From Niebla homalea (lineage: Eukaryota > Ascomycota > Lecanoromycetes > Lecanorales > Ramalinaceae): a stretch of 64,000 bases of DNA. The stretch covers positions 620,001 to 684,000 of the forward strand of contig JAHGAU010000030.1 in the NCBI GenBank assembly GCA_019925105.1. The letters are read 5' to 3'. Positions 24,376-38,400 of this stretch are shown here, one piece after another (the first letter of the stretch is position 1; each line of letters begins with the position of its first letter). The notes beneath the pieces are model-generated. The model did no database searches. It was not told the DNA's origin and saw nothing but the letters and a program-made list of their open reading frames with translations. Made by a program: the position numbers and the translations under genes.

Positions 24376-26040
24376 ACGGTCATCTGCGTTTATCTACAGT
24401 TTAAATATAGCCTTTAATATATTTATTATTAGGGGTAATTACGTTATAACTCTTATAATAATTGCGTTAAACGGACCTTTTTAACCTTTAACTCGTTAAT
24501 CCCTTTAAAAATATTTCGACGATTTTATTATTATCTTATTATCTAAGTTATCGTCTTATATTTAAAGATGAATAAGGCCGTATTATTTACTTAAAAAAGA
24601 CCTTATAACTTTAATTATTAAAGCCTTCCTTAAAAATACTTAATAGCGAATTTATTAAAGTTTTTACCGAGAATATCGCTAAGTTAAATAGGACTATTAT
24701 AATTATAAATACGTCTTTTAATATGAAATTTAATAACCTTTAAAGAAAAATTACCGCTCTTAAAGCTTACTTATCCTATAGTAAGCAATACCGCCGTAAG
24801 GACTCTATCTCGGAACCCCTTAATAATATACCTTAATTATTAAAAGATAAGTAAAAAGAGAAGGATAATATTAAACGATACCGTATTAAAGAAATCGGTT
24901 ACTTTAACGGTACCAGTGACGTTTATACCTTTATTAATCGGCTTTAAATTATGGGTAATATTAAAGGCGATAAAATCGTTTAAGAGTATATTGCTTTAAG
25001 CTTTATGAAGTTTAATGGCTTAAATAAAGTTTATAACTGGTAAATATCTGAAGTTATAAATAAAACTCGTGGTTATCTTATAAATATAAAATTAATAAAT
25101 CCCCTAATATTTATACTTATAATTCGGTTCGGAACCCCGGAGCATTAACTCCTTAAGCAATTTAATCACCTGAAATATATACGTAAGGACGCCGTAGACT
25201 AAAAGTCCGCAACTATATTCGTAGGTTAGGTAATAACTATAGTTAAACGATTAAGTAATACCCAACAATAAGCTCTTAAACTCGTATTTACTTATTTTAA
25301 AGCGGCCTTATAAAGTACCCTTTAATTCCCTTATAATTAAGAAACCTTTATAGCTTATATATAACTTCGGCAATCCGTATGGTATAAATAATATTATTAT
25401 ATAAATAAGTTAATATTACCGGCTTTATTATTAAATCCTTTATTATAAGTAATATTTATATATAATAAGCCTCGCTTTAAAAATAATAATAAATACCGTC
25501 CAATAAGCGGCCTTATATATAAAACACTTTCCGTACCGGACCCTTTAAAGGTTTATTATTTCCGCTATAATAATAGCGATAATAACCCTACCTTTGAGTC
25601 TAACGATAAGATTAGGCCCTCACTATAAAACGAGTACGTCGGTATATATTGGGTGGATAACCAGGCTTACCTTTATAATAAAAAAGGTAATATATAGTCC
25701 TTTTATAACCTATATTAGAATAATACCGTTACTATAGTTATTAAAGGCTTAAAAAGCTTACCTAATTAAATTACGGAGATTACGGATTTAAGCGATTTAA
25801 CTTTTATAAAATATTTAAATCCACGACTATTTTCCGGGTAAAATTATAATAATTACTTAACTCGTATTTTTTTCGATTTTTAATATATAATTTTAATACG
25901 GCATTAATACGTTATTATTATTTATTCTTTTTAGTTCTTTAATATACTTAACGTTAGATATATTTATTCCTTAACCCCGGAGCCGCTTTTAACAATGGAG
26001 ACTTTAACTTTACCGTCGTAATGAAAACGTTGCGGTTTTT
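24376..26040 (+). pseudogene. gag-like gene remnant of LTR element 2
   Basis: Read through scattered TAA stops, a coherent protein emerges. A block GTSDVYTFINRL lies near 24910-24945, followed by KGDKIV and IALSFM-FNGL-KVYNW blocks to about 25040, the spacing expected of an LTR-retrotransposon capsid domain. Further down are blocks EYVGIYWVDNQAYLYN (about 25630-25680) and METLTLPS near 25995, close to the likely end. No CCHC knuckle, protease Asp motif or RT motif is seen. The function as particle protein is inferred from position and pattern; I am moderately sure. Confidence 0.5.
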
Positions 26041-26053
26041 TTTATAGTGTATT

Positions 26054-26226
26054 TATTATATATATTGTACTTATATTAAGACCTTTACCGGCACTAAGGC
26101 TTAAAGGGGTATAGCGGACGCCCGGTATTTGGTATACATATTTATATTGCGTATTTTCATAGCTAAATACTCATTTATTATACATATTACACCCATATTT
26201 TACCTCAGTACTCTTAGTACCTGACA
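26054..26226 (+). repeat. 3' LTR of gag-only element 2
   Basis: 173 bp partner of 24186-24358. Its first 24 bases (TATTATATATAT...) equal the other LTR after only G-to-A and C-to-T changes. It ends GTACCTGACA at 26226, followed by the ATACC duplication. Confidence 0.87.
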
Positions 26227-28922
26227 ATACCTTTAACGGTAAGATTAAGGCCCTTAAAAAAGTATTTTTCCCCCCTTTATTAAAGGTTAATTTAAACAAT
26301 ATTAATAACGTTATATACCCCGATTTTATATTAATAAATAAAATAATAATATAAAATATAATAATTAAAACGATTAATAAATCAAAGAAAAATAAAGCTT
26401 TAAGATTAAATAAGATTCTTAATAAATTCTTATTGATAATAATATTGCCGTTTAAAAGGGTTTTTACTTATTTCTTTTAAGTATATTTTAATATTAGTTA
26501 TTATTTATATAAATTTAAAAAAATAAAAATAATTATCCTTAAGAAGCTTATTAAGCCGGATTATTCTAAAATAAAATCTTATAGACTTATTATACTCCTT
26601 TATATATTAAAGAAAACCTTAAAAACGGTAATAATATAAATCCTTAATAATTATATAAAGAATTACGGACTTCTTTTTAATTAATAAATAAAAAAATAAA
26701 AAAAATTAATTAATAGAAATAGCTTTTAAAGGATTAATTAACGGTATATATACGGTATTAAATTATAAGAAGAAATATATTATAAATCTTTTTTTTTTTT
26801 TAATTTATTATAAATATTTTTAATAAAATAAATTATTAAAGGTTACTCTTTAATTTAAAGAAAAAAAGGATATTATTCTTCTTAATTAAATAAATGAAAA
26901 GTTTCTTAAGTAATTAAGCTATATTAATTAATTTAAAATAAAAGATAAGCCTAATAAAGCCCGCTATAATAAAGATTCCTTAAGGATTATTTATTTTTTA
27001 TAGTATTTTTATTCTTTAATAATTTATTAATTAAAAAGCTTATTAAGTTAAAATAAAAGGTTTAAGTTAAAGGCTTTATTAATAACGTTTATTTTTTAAC
27101 CTATAATACCTTTATATATATAAATTATTTAAAATTAAAATAAACTTATAAAGTTTATTTTTAATAAGTAAAAACCTATGGGGCTTAATTTATATTATAT
27201 AAGTATAAACTTATTTATATAATTAAGAGTCCGAAGTTATATAATATAATAATTATAATAAACTTAAATAAAATTACGGTAAAGCCGGATATTAATATTA
27301 GAATCCTTAGGCTTTAAATAAATAAAAAACTTAATTAAAAAAACTATATAAAAAAGGTTTAAAAGAAAATAACTTTATAAGAAAAAGGTTTTATTTACCT
27401 TATTATATCGATATAGGAAATTACGTTATAGAAGGCCCGGACTATTTATTAAATTATAATAAAATTAACTATAATATACGCTATAATTATTTAATATATA
27501 CTTAAAGGTACTTTAAGATATAAAAAGGAGCCTATTTAAATATTATAAAAAGTCTAGAATTAATATTTAAAAATAATTAACGGTACTTATAAAGTAATTT
27601 TTATTCCGGTATTAAAGTTTAAGGTCTTTATATTATTAATTAAAGTTTTATTAAATTAAATAATCACTTAAATAAAATTAAAAAGATATATATACTTAAT
27701 TACGATAATAGGAAATAAACGGATCCGTTAGAATCTTAATAAATTTTAAGTTAAAAAGAATAAATTAAAGATATTTATCCTTTTTTTATTAAAATAAAGT
27801 AAGAATAAATTAAGAAAAACTTAATTTTATTAATATCCCGGAAACCAGTTTAAACGTATATAAATTCCCGTTAAACGTAAAAAAAACCGAAATTAAAAGG
27901 ATTTAAAAAACGAAAACTATAATAATTACTTTATAAATTATAATAAAATGAATTAAACGTTAATAAAGGTATAAAGACTTTATATTTTAAGGTTATTATT
28001 ATTTAATTTTTAACGATAAAAAATTATTAATAAGTATTTTTACCGTTATAATATTATAAAAAAGGGTAATAATATATTAACGATTTAATTCCGGACGGGT
28101 AAAAACGGTTTAATTTACTTCTTATTTATTATATATACCGGAAATCGGATAAATGCCGGATATAAAAATAAATAAAAAAAGTAAAACGCTATATACGTTT
28201 TTATTTTTTATTTTTTATTTATAGAAATTAAATTAAAACTTATCGTAAGAGTTAATATTTATAATTATTATTAAATATTATTTATAAAATAAAATATCCG
28301 GGTAATTATTAAGTTTATAATGTCCACCGGATTATTATTATAGTTTAATTTTATTATAAAAATAAACGAAATTATTAAAGACTTTATAAAAAAAACCTAT
28401 TATTAATTAAGGAAGAAAAAGAGAAACGGAAATTAGTTATATTAATTATATAAACCGGAAAGTATCTTCTATAACCGTAAAAATATAATAATAAACGTTT
28501 ATTAAAAGTTTTTAAAGGAATTAATAACAATAATAATATAAAAAAGATATATATTAAACGTATAAATATTAATAAAAATATTTAAAGGCGTTACGTAAAA
28601 TTAAGGTAATATAAACGTATAAAGGAACGGAAAAGTAATAAGCTTAAGGGCAGTCCCTATAAGGATATAATCGTAATATTATGGATTTTCTTAGGGAAAT
28701 TAAAATATAAGAAATATATAAATAAATTATTATTCTTTAAACGGCCGTTAATATCCTTTATTTTAAGGGATAAAGGGTAAAGGCTTAATAATTACCGGGT
28801 TTTATTTTAACGTTATAAGTATCAGGTTTTTACGGTTATTAATAAGGTTAAAAGGCCGCGTATTAAGGAACGCCGGAATTAACTTAGCTAGATCCGTAAT
28901 ATAAATCAATCAATCAATCAAT

Positions 28923-28934
28923 AATAATATAAAA
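28923..28934 (+). repeat. Target-site duplication of LINE H, left copy
   Basis: AATAATATAAAA directly follows the tail of copy E. The same 12 bases lie at 46352-46363 after the tail of H, where LINE K continues. Confidence 0.82.
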
Positions 28935-28947
28935 GAAAACCGAAAGA

Positions 28948-30690
28948 ATGGCGACGAATAAAGGGACCCCAGAGGTCCAAAACGATACGTATATACATAG
29001 CTTTAATAATAATAAGGGAGGTATATTAAATGCGATAAGTAGAAATAACGTAATAATTAAGAATAAAGTAATAAACGGCTAAGTAACCTATATTAATAGA
29101 AATAACGATAACGTATACGGATAATATAATAATAATAAACCGGATAACGCTTAAAATAAATAAAAAAATTAAGGTTAATAAAATACGCGTATTAAAACGC
29201 GTAAAACGTATAATAATAATACGGAGATAATAGGTAAATAAGGGGGTAAGAAAACCGGTATAATATTAATAACGAAGAATATAAACGGGGGGAAAAAACG
29301 GGAAGACCGCGGTAAAAGTATTATTAAGAATATATAAAAGGGAAATAAAGTTAATAAAGAAAATAGGACCTTAAAGGATTAAAAGTAAAAAACGGAAATA
29401 ATACGTCGCCCAATAAATAAAGGCAAAAGGGCGGTAAAGGAGGAAATAAAGGCCTTAAAAGGACTCCTTATAATAAAGTAAAAAGATATTATATTAAAGA
29501 CTTAATTAACATTATAAATTAAATTAAAAAAAGTAAAAAACTTTTATATAAAAATAAAATTAAAATTAAAGAAAATAAAACGCTTATAAAGCTTTTAAGG
29601 GGCGGGAATAAAAAAATTAATAAAAAATAAAAATAACGGCTTAAAATTAAGGGTATAAAGCGAAAGTATAAAGGCAATAACCCTTTAAATAAAAAAAAGC
29701 TAGGTAATAAAAATAATAAAAAGGGTACCCGCGGTAAAGAATAAAAGGATAATAGAAAAAAGGATAATTATATTAAAAAAGGTAAGGATAATAATAATCC
29801 GCTTATTTAATAATAAAAAAAAGAATATAATTATAAAAATAAACCCGTTATAATTAATAAAGGCTTTTAAAATAATAACGGAACTATTAATAAAATAAAT
29901 TATTACGGTATATAAACTATAAAGTAAGGATATCCTTTTTAATATAATATTATTAAAGGTAAAGGAAAGCTTAAAAAAATTTAAAACTTAAATTAATAAG
30001 GGAAAATATAAATTAATTAAGGTTTTAAAATAATTATTTACCGTTATAATAAATAGGATATACCTATTATATTTTATAGAAACCGAAAAAAAACCACGTT
30101 AAAGAATATAAAAAAAAAGAATACGGTTTTTTACTTAGGGTTTAAAATTATTAATTATAAGCTTTTTTTAATAATAAAGAAATTTAACTTTTTAAAACGT
30201 ATAAAGAAATATTTTATTATTATATTAAGTATAATATTAATAAAAATATATAATAACGTTTTAAATAAAAAGATTATTAAAAACAGATCGCTTAAAATAA
30301 CTTAATTATAAAATAAAGCGGCGGATGTTTATTAATATTTTAAATATTAAAGTTATAAATATATTATTATAAAATAATTTAATATTATAAAGTATATAAT
30401 TTATATTAAGGATTATAATATTTATAAATATATAAAGTTAATAACTAAAAGGCTTATAAAAAGTATATTTAAATATATTATATATAATAAGGAAAAACAC
30501 TTAATATAAAATTCTAAATATATAATAAGAATTAAAGAAATTAAACGTAAAAAGACCCGGATAACTATAAAAATCTAACGGTATAATACGTATAAAATTA
30601 ATTTAACGGGTTAATTAAAAATAGCCTTAAGACGTAAACTTAATTAATTAAATAATAAGGGGTAAATAACGGTAACGGATAAAGTAAAAA
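28948..30690 (+). pseudogene. LINE ORF1 remnant, copy H
   Basis: Begins MATNKGTPEVQND and is well conserved among copies for about 20 codons before the first stops. ORF1 of LINEs codes for an RNA-binding particle protein. Here the frame can be followed by similarity past codon 450, but I could not identify a knuckle or coiled-coil with certainty. The spacing from ATG to the conserved ATA-TAC-CTA codons at 30058 is 1,110 bp, as in copy I, so no net indel has occurred. The end is approximate. Confidence 0.62.
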
Positions 30691-30889
30691 AAAAGAAGCT
30701 TTTTGCGATCTTAACTTTAAAGGCCGGTTATCTTACGTCTTTAATAATAATTAGGAAAATATTAAGTTAAAAAACGCTTAACTTTAATAAGAAATCCGTA
30801 ATTTAAACGGATATAAATAAGGGAACTTTTATAAAAATTAATATATAATATATTATTACTTTTAAGAATAATATAATATAATATTTATA

Positions 30890-33504
30890 ATAAAGGAATT
30901 AAAATAATAATATTAATATTTAAATTTAAAGAAATTAAAAACGTTAATATTATAATAATATAAGAATTATTATATAACCTATATATATATTTATTTATTA
31001 ACTTAAAAGAAGGGTTTTACTTAACCTTTAAAAGGGATAAAATAATTAAAATATACTTCTTTATAAATAAATAACTTAATATAAATAATTAGGATATTAT
31101 TTATTACGGTAAAAACCTTTATATATTCCGTATTATAAAAAAAAAAGACTTAAAGGGCGACCTTAATATTTATAATATATATAATTTACCGTTAATTAAT
31201 AAAGAAAAACCGTTTATAATATTATTATTTAAAGAAATTTTAATTATTTTAAATAAATATATATTATTTAAAGACTTTAATTTATATTACTATATATAAA
31301 ATAAAAAAAACGTATAATAAATTATATTAAATTAAATAGTTTATTAATAATTACTGTTTAAATTAATTTTTTATTATTAATATTATAAGGGATTATTATA
31401 TAAGAAAGTTATAAGTTTAAAACAACGATTAATTTAACCTTTAATATAGAAAAGGTTACTGGTATAATTATAACGTATAAATTATAAAAAGACTTAAAAT
31501 ATAACTTAAATTATATACCGATATAATTAACCTTAAATTAAACCGTTAATATAACCTTATTATTACCGGTAAAGAAAACGTAGAAAACGGTTAAAATAAT
31601 AAAGGTTTATATAAAACCGGAAAAAATAATAATGTAATTTACGGACCTCCCTTAATTAAATAATAAAAATTAAATTAACTTTTTTATAAAGCGAGTAATA
31701 AAAATATTAAATAAAATAATTAATAAAATAATCCCGATTATAAAGTTTTCTTAAAGAGTTAAAATTTATTAAAATAAAGGGTATATAACCGTAATTGTAA
31801 AAATGAAAAAATTAATAAAATAAACTTTTAAATATAAAAATTAGGAAATACTTAATTAATTAAAGGTTACTTAAAAAAAAAAAAAAAGGAAAAAATTATT
31901 AAAAACGTTAAATAAATATACTTTTAATTTACAGTATATAATTTAACGGTTTTATTTTATAATATTTAAAAGTTAATACAATATAATAAGGAATAAAATA
32001 AAAAATTAAAGTTTATCTTTGAATTCTTATTTTTTAAAAAACCCGATAATATATTAATTAATACCTTTAACGGTAAAATTAAGACCCTTAAAAAAGCATT
32101 TTTCTCCTTTCCGTTAAAAATTAATTTAAATAATATTAATAACGTTATATACCCCGATCCCATATTAATAAATAAAATAATAATAAAAAATATAATAATT
32201 AAAATAATTAATAAATTAAAGAAAAATAAAGCTTTAAGACTGAATAAGATCTTTAATAAATTCTTATTAATAATAATATTATTATTTAAAAGGATTTTTA
32301 TTTACCTTTTTTAAGTATACTTTAATATCGGTTATTATTTACGTAAGTTTAAGGAAATAAAAATAATTATCCTTAAGAAGCTTATTAAGTCGGATTACTT
32401 TAAAATAAAGTCTTATAAATTTATTATACTCTTTTATATATTAAAAAAAAATTTAAAAATAATAATAATAAAAATCCTTAATAATTATATAAAGAATTAC
32501 GGACTTCTTTCCGATTAATAAATAGAAATAAAGAAAAATCAGTTAATAAAAATAGCCCTTAAAGGATTAATTAACGGCATATATACAATATAAGGTTACA
32601 AGGAAAAATATATTATAAGTTTTTTTTTTCTTTTAATATTATAGGTATTTTTAATAAAATAAACTATTAAAGGTTATTATATAATTTAAGGAAAAAAGGA
32701 TATTATCTTTTTTAATTAAATAAATAAAAAGTTTCTTAAACGATTAAGTTACGTTAATTAATTTAAGATAAAAAATAAGCCCAATAAAGCCCGTTATAAT
32801 AAGGATTCTTTAAGGATCGTTTATTTTTTTTATATTATTTTTATTTTTTAATAATTTATTAATTAAAAAGCTTATTAAATTAAAATAAAAAATTCAAGTT
32901 AAAAACTTTATTAATAACGTTTACCTTTTAATTTATAATATTTTTATACGTATAAATTATTTAAAATTAAAATAAATTTATAAAGTCTATTTTTAGTAAG
33001 TAAGAATTTATAGGGTTTAATTTATGCCGTATAAATATAAGCTTATTTATATAATTAAAAGTTTAAAGCTATACGATATAATAGTTATAATAGACTTAAG
33101 TAAAATTATAATAAAGCCGGATATTAATATTAAAGTCCTTAACCTTTAAGTAAATAAGAAACTTAATTAAAAAAATATATAAGAAAAGTCTAAAAAAAGA
33201 CAACTTTATAAAAAAAAGGCTTTACTTACTTTACTATATTAATATAAAGAGTTATATTATAGAAAGCCCGGACCGTTTACTAGGCCGTAATAAAGTTAAC
33301 TATAATATACGTTATAGCTATTTAATATATATTTAAGGATATTCCGGGATATAAGAAAAAGCCTATTTAAATACTATAGAAAGTCTAAAACCGGTATTTA
33401 AAAATAATTAAAGGTACTTATAAAATAATTTTTATCCCAATATTAAAGTTTAAGGTTTTTATATTATTAATTAAAATCTTATTAAATTAAAAAATTACTT
33501 AAAT
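30890..33504 (+). pseudogene. LINE ORF2 remnant, copy H, part before LINE I
   Basis: The endonuclease lies at about 30900-31650, with the DFNL-like block near 31275. The reverse transcriptase lies at about 32350-33200, with a GIP-GS-like block near 32800 and a FINNVYLL-like block near 32910, where both catalytic Asp codons have become Asn. LINE I interrupts the gene at 33505-33515; the C-terminal part continues at 39351 and again at 45702. Stops are mostly TAA. Confidence 0.72.
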
Positions 33505-33555
33505 AAAATTAAAAAAAAAAAAAAAAAAGATTATATTAAGTAACTTATGAGAAGG

Positions 33556-35290
33556 ATGGCGACGAATAAAGGGACCCTAGAGGTCCAAAACGGTACATAT
33601 ATATATAACTCTAGCGATAATAAGGGGAGTATATTAAGTATAATAAGTAAAAGTAACGTAATGGTTAAGAATAAGGTAATAAATGGGTAAATAGCCCATA
33701 TTAATAAAAACGGTAATAACGCGTACGGGCAATATAATAATAATAAGCCGGATAACGCTTAAAATAGGTAAAGGAATTAAAATTAATAAAATATATATAT
33801 TAAAACGCATAAAACGCGTGATAATAATACGGAAATAATAAATAAATAAAAAGGTAGGAAGGCCGGTACGATATTAATAATGAACAATATAAGCGGGGGG
33901 AAAAGGCAGGAAAACCGTAATAAAAGTACTATTAAGGGTATATAAAAAGGAAATAAAGTTAATAAAAAAGATAAGATTTTAAGGGATTAAAAGTAAAAAA
34001 CGGAGACGGTACGTTGCCTGGTAAATAAAAGCAAAAAGGCAATAAGGGAAACGGTAAAGGCCTTAAAAGGATTCCTTACGGTAAAGTAAAAGGATATTAC
34101 GTTAAAAACCTAATTAATATTATGGATTAAGTTAAAAAACATAAAGGACTTCTATATAAAAATAGGGGTAAAATTAAAGGAAGCGGAGCGGCTATAGGGC
34201 TCTTAAGGGGCGGTAATAAAAACGTTAATAAAGAATAAAGATAATAACTTAAAGTTAAGTATATAAAGTAAGGGTATAAAGGTAATAACCCTTTAAATAA
34301 GAAAGAGCTAGGCAATGAAGGTAATAAAGGGGGTACCCGCGGTAAAGAATAAAAGAATAACGGAAAAGAAGGCAGTTATATTAAAGAAAACGAGGATAAT
34401 AACGGTCCGTTTATTTAATAATAAAAAGAAAAATATAGCGGTAAAAATAAACTTACTATAATTAATAAAAGCTTTTAAAATAACGATAAAATTATTAATA
34501 AAATAGATTATTATAATACGTAAGCTATAAAGTAAAAATATTCTTCTTAATATAACGTCTTTAAAGGCGAAAGAAAACTTAAAGAAATTTAAAGTTTAAA
34601 TTAATAAGGGAAAATATAAGTTAATTAAGGTTTTAAAATAATTATTTATTATTATAATAAATAAAATATATTTATTACGTTTTAAAGAAGCCGAAAAAAG
34701 CTATATTAAAAAATATAGAAAAAGAGAATACGATTCTTTACTTAAAATTTTAGATCGTTAATTATAAGCTTTTACCAATAATAAAAAGACTTAACTTTTT
34801 AAGATATATAAAGAAATACTTTATTATTATATTAAGCGTAACGTTAATAAAAATATATAATAACGTTTTAAATAAAAGGATTATTAAAAGGGGATCTCTT
34901 AAAATAATTTAATTATAAAATAAAACGGTTAATATTTATTAATATTTTAAGTATTAAAGTTATAAATATATTATTATAAAGTGCCTTAATATTATAAAAT
35001 ATACGGTTTATATTAAAAGTTATAATACCTATAAGTATATAAAGCTAATAATTAAGGGGCTTATAAAGAATACGTTTAAATACGTTACGTATAATAAGGA
35101 GGGATACCCAGTATAGGATTCCAGATATATAATAAAAGTTAAAAAGATTAAATATAAGGAGACTTGGATAACCGTAAAAATCTAACGGTATAATACGTAT
35201 AAGATTAATTTAATAAATTAATTAAAAACAACCTTAAGACGTAAATTTAATTAATTAAATAATAAAAAATAAATAACGGTAAAGAAAAAA
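33556..35290 (+). pseudogene. LINE ORF1 remnant, copy I
   Basis: Starts MATNKGTLEVQNGT, with the Pro codon changed by RIP. It is collinear with copy H without net indel for at least 1,110 bp. The antisense open frame at 34127-34315 is a shadow. The end of the gene is set only by similarity to the other copies. Confidence 0.6.
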
Positions 35291-35479
35291 AAAGCTCCTT
35301 ACGATCTTAACCTTAAAAACCGGCCGTTTTATGTCTTTAATAGTAATTGGGAAGGTATTAAGCTAAAAAACGTTTAACTTTAATAAGAAATCCGTAATTT
35401 AAATAAATATAAAAGAAGGAGCCTTTATAAAGGTTAATATATAATATATTAACGTTTTTAAGAATAATATAATATAACG

Positions 35480-38400
35480 TTTATAATAAAAAAATTAAAG
35501 TTATAATATTAATATTTAAATTTAAAAAAGTTAAAAACGTTAACGTTATAATAATATAGGAATTATTATATAATTTATATATATATTTATTTATTAATCC
35601 GGAAAAAAGGTTTTATTTAACCTTTAAAAGGGATAAAATAATTAAAATATATTTCTTTATAAATAAGCGGCTTAATATAAATAACTAGGATATTATTTAT
35701 TATAATAAAAACCTTTATATACTTTATATTATAAAAAAGGAAACTTAAAAAACGATTTTAATATTTATAATATATATAATCCGCCGCCGGTTAATAAAAA
35801 AGGATTTTTTATAATATTATTACTTAAAGAAATCTTAATTACTTTAAATAAATATATATTATTTAAAAACTTTAACCTATATTATTATATATAAAATAAA
35901 GAAAAACGTATAATAAATTACGTTAAATCGGATAATTTATTAATAGTTACCGCTTAAATTAACCTTTTATTATTAATATTATAAAAGACTATTATATAAA
36001 AGAATTATAAATTTAAAATAATAATTAATTTAATTTTTAATATAAAAAAAATTATTAACGTAATCGTAATATATAAGCTATAAAAGGACTTAAAATATAA
36101 CTTAAATTATATATTAATATAAATAACCTTAAATTAAGCCGTTAATATAATTATATTATCACCGGTAAAAAAACGTAAAAAACGGTTAAGGAAATAAAGG
36201 TTTATATAAAAACGGAGGAAATAATAATATAGTTTATAAACCTCCCTTAATTAAATAATAAAGACCGGATTAATTTCTTTATAAAATAAATAATAAAGAT
36301 ATTAAATAAAGTAATTAATAAGATTATCTTAATAATAAAACCCTTTTAAAGAATTAAAATTTATTAAAATAAAGAATATATAACTATAATTATAAAAACG
36401 AAAAAACTAATTAAATAAACTTTTAAGTATAAGAATTAAGAGATACTTAATTAATTAAGGATTATTTAAAAGGAAAAAAAAAGGATTATTAAGAAAGTTA
36501 AGTAAATATATTTTCAGTTTATAATATATAACTTAACGGTTTTACTTTATAATATTTAAAAGTTAATAAAGTATCATAAAAAATAAAATAGGAAATTAAA
36601 GTTTATCCTTAAATTCCCGGTTTTTTAAGAGATCCGATAATATATTAATTAATACCTTTAACGGTAAAATTAAGGCCTTTAAAGGAATATTTTTCCCCCT
36701 CCGTTAAAAGCTAATTTAAACAATATCGACGATATTTTATACTTTAACCCCGTATTAATAAATAAAATAATAATATAAGATATAATAATTAAAGTAATTA
36801 ATAAATTAAAGAAAAATAAAACCTTAAGACCGAATAAAATTCCCAATAAATTCTTAATAATAATAACCTTACCTTTTAAAAAAGTCTTTATTTACCTTTT
36901 TTAAATATATTTTAACGTTAATTATTATTTATATAAATTTAAGGAAATAAAAATAATTATCTTTAAAAAGCCTATTAAGCCGGATTACTCTAAAATAAAA
37001 TCTTATAAACTTATTATATTCCTATATACGCTAAGGAAAACCTTAAAAATAGTAATAATAAGGATCCTTAATAATTATATAAAGAATTATAGATTTCTCC
37101 TTAATTAATAAATAAAAGTAAGGAAAAATCGGTTAATAAAAATAGCCCTTAAAGGATTAATTAACGGCGTATATACGGTATAAAATTATAGGAAAAAGTA
37201 TATTATAAGTCTTTTTTCTTTTAATATTATAAATATTTTTAATAAAATAAATTATTAAAGGTTATTATATAATTTAAAAAAGAAAAGGATATTATTTTTT
37301 TTAATTAAATAAATAAAAAGTTTCTTAAGCGATTAAGTTACGTTAATTAATTTAAGATAAAAAATAAGCTTAATAAAGTTTATTATAATGGGGATTCCTT
37401 AAGGATTGCTTATTTCTTTTATATTATTTTTATTCTTTAATAATTTATTAATCGAAAAATTTATTAAGTTAAAATAAAAGATTTAAGTTAAAAACTTTAT
37501 TAATAATATTTACTTTTTAACTTATAATATTTTTATACGTATAAATTATTTAAAATTAAAATAGGTTTATAAAGTCTATTTTTAATAAATAAAAACCTAT
37601 AAAGTCCAATTTACGTTATATAGGTATAAACTTATTTATATAATTAAGAGCCCAAAGTTATACGATATAATAATTATAATAAACTTAAATAAAGTTATAA
37701 TAAAGCTAAATATTAATATTAAAATCCTTAACCTTTAAGTAAATAAAAAGCTTAATTAAAAGGATTATATAAGAAAGGTTTAAAAGAAAATAACTTTATA
37801 AAAAAGGGGCTTTATTTATCTTACCGTATCGATATAAGAAGTTACATTATAGAAAGCCTGGATTATTTATTAGGTTATAATAAAGTTAATTATAATATAC
37901 GCTATAACTATCTAATATATATTTAAAAGTACTTTAAGATATAAAAGAAAGCTTATTTAAATATTATAAAAAGTTTAAAATCGGTATTTAAGAGTAATTA
38001 ATAATACTTATAAAGTAACCTTTATCCCGGTATTAAAATTTAAAGTTTTTATACCGCTGATTAAAATTTTATTAAATTAAATAATTACTTAAATAAGGTT
38101 AAAAAGATATATATATTTAATTACGATAATAAGAAACGGGTGAATCCGCCAGAATCTTAATAAACTTAAAGTTAAAAAAAGTAAATTAAAGATATTTATT
38201 TTTTTTTTTTATTAAAATAAAGTAAAAATAAATAGAAAAAGAAATTAATTTTATTAATATCCTAAAAATTAATTTAAGTAAATATAAACTTTTACCAGGC
38301 GTAAAAAAAATTAAAACTAAAAGGATCTAAAAAGTAAAAATTATAATGATTATTTTATAAATTACAATAAAGTAAATTAAATATTAATAAAAATATAAGG

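Larger units (their letters stand above)
24186..26226 (+). mobile_element. Non-autonomous gag-only LTR retrotransposon, copy 2
   Basis: Complete 2,041 bp element with 173 bp LTRs (TG...CA), a 5 bp target duplication ATACC at 24181-24185 and 26227-26231, and a primer-binding site at 24361. It lies within LINE copy E. The interior of about 1.7 kb is related to the element at 5224-7241 and holds one gag-like frame. There is no room for pol and no sign of it. Two copies of like size and plan in one window argue for a real non-autonomous family rather than two random deletions. Confidence 0.87.
22153..28922 (+). mobile_element. LINE copy E, 5' part lost, split by gag-only LTR element 2
   Basis: Forward-oriented LINE beginning within ORF1 next to the 5' end of copy D and ending with the (AATC)n tail at 28904-28922. 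It is interrupted at 24186-26226 by an LTR element and continues exactly after the 5 bp duplication. The endonuclease is at about 23040-23800, and the reverse transcriptase with its GIP-GS-like block lies near 26980. Copy D appears to have inserted into its ORF1; the left half of E is gone. The tail abuts the target duplication of LINE H. Confidence 0.82.

Noticed and set aside
31966..32163. 65-codon minus-strand frame
   Set aside because: Antisense to ORF2 of LINE H between endonuclease and reverse transcriptase; no independent support.
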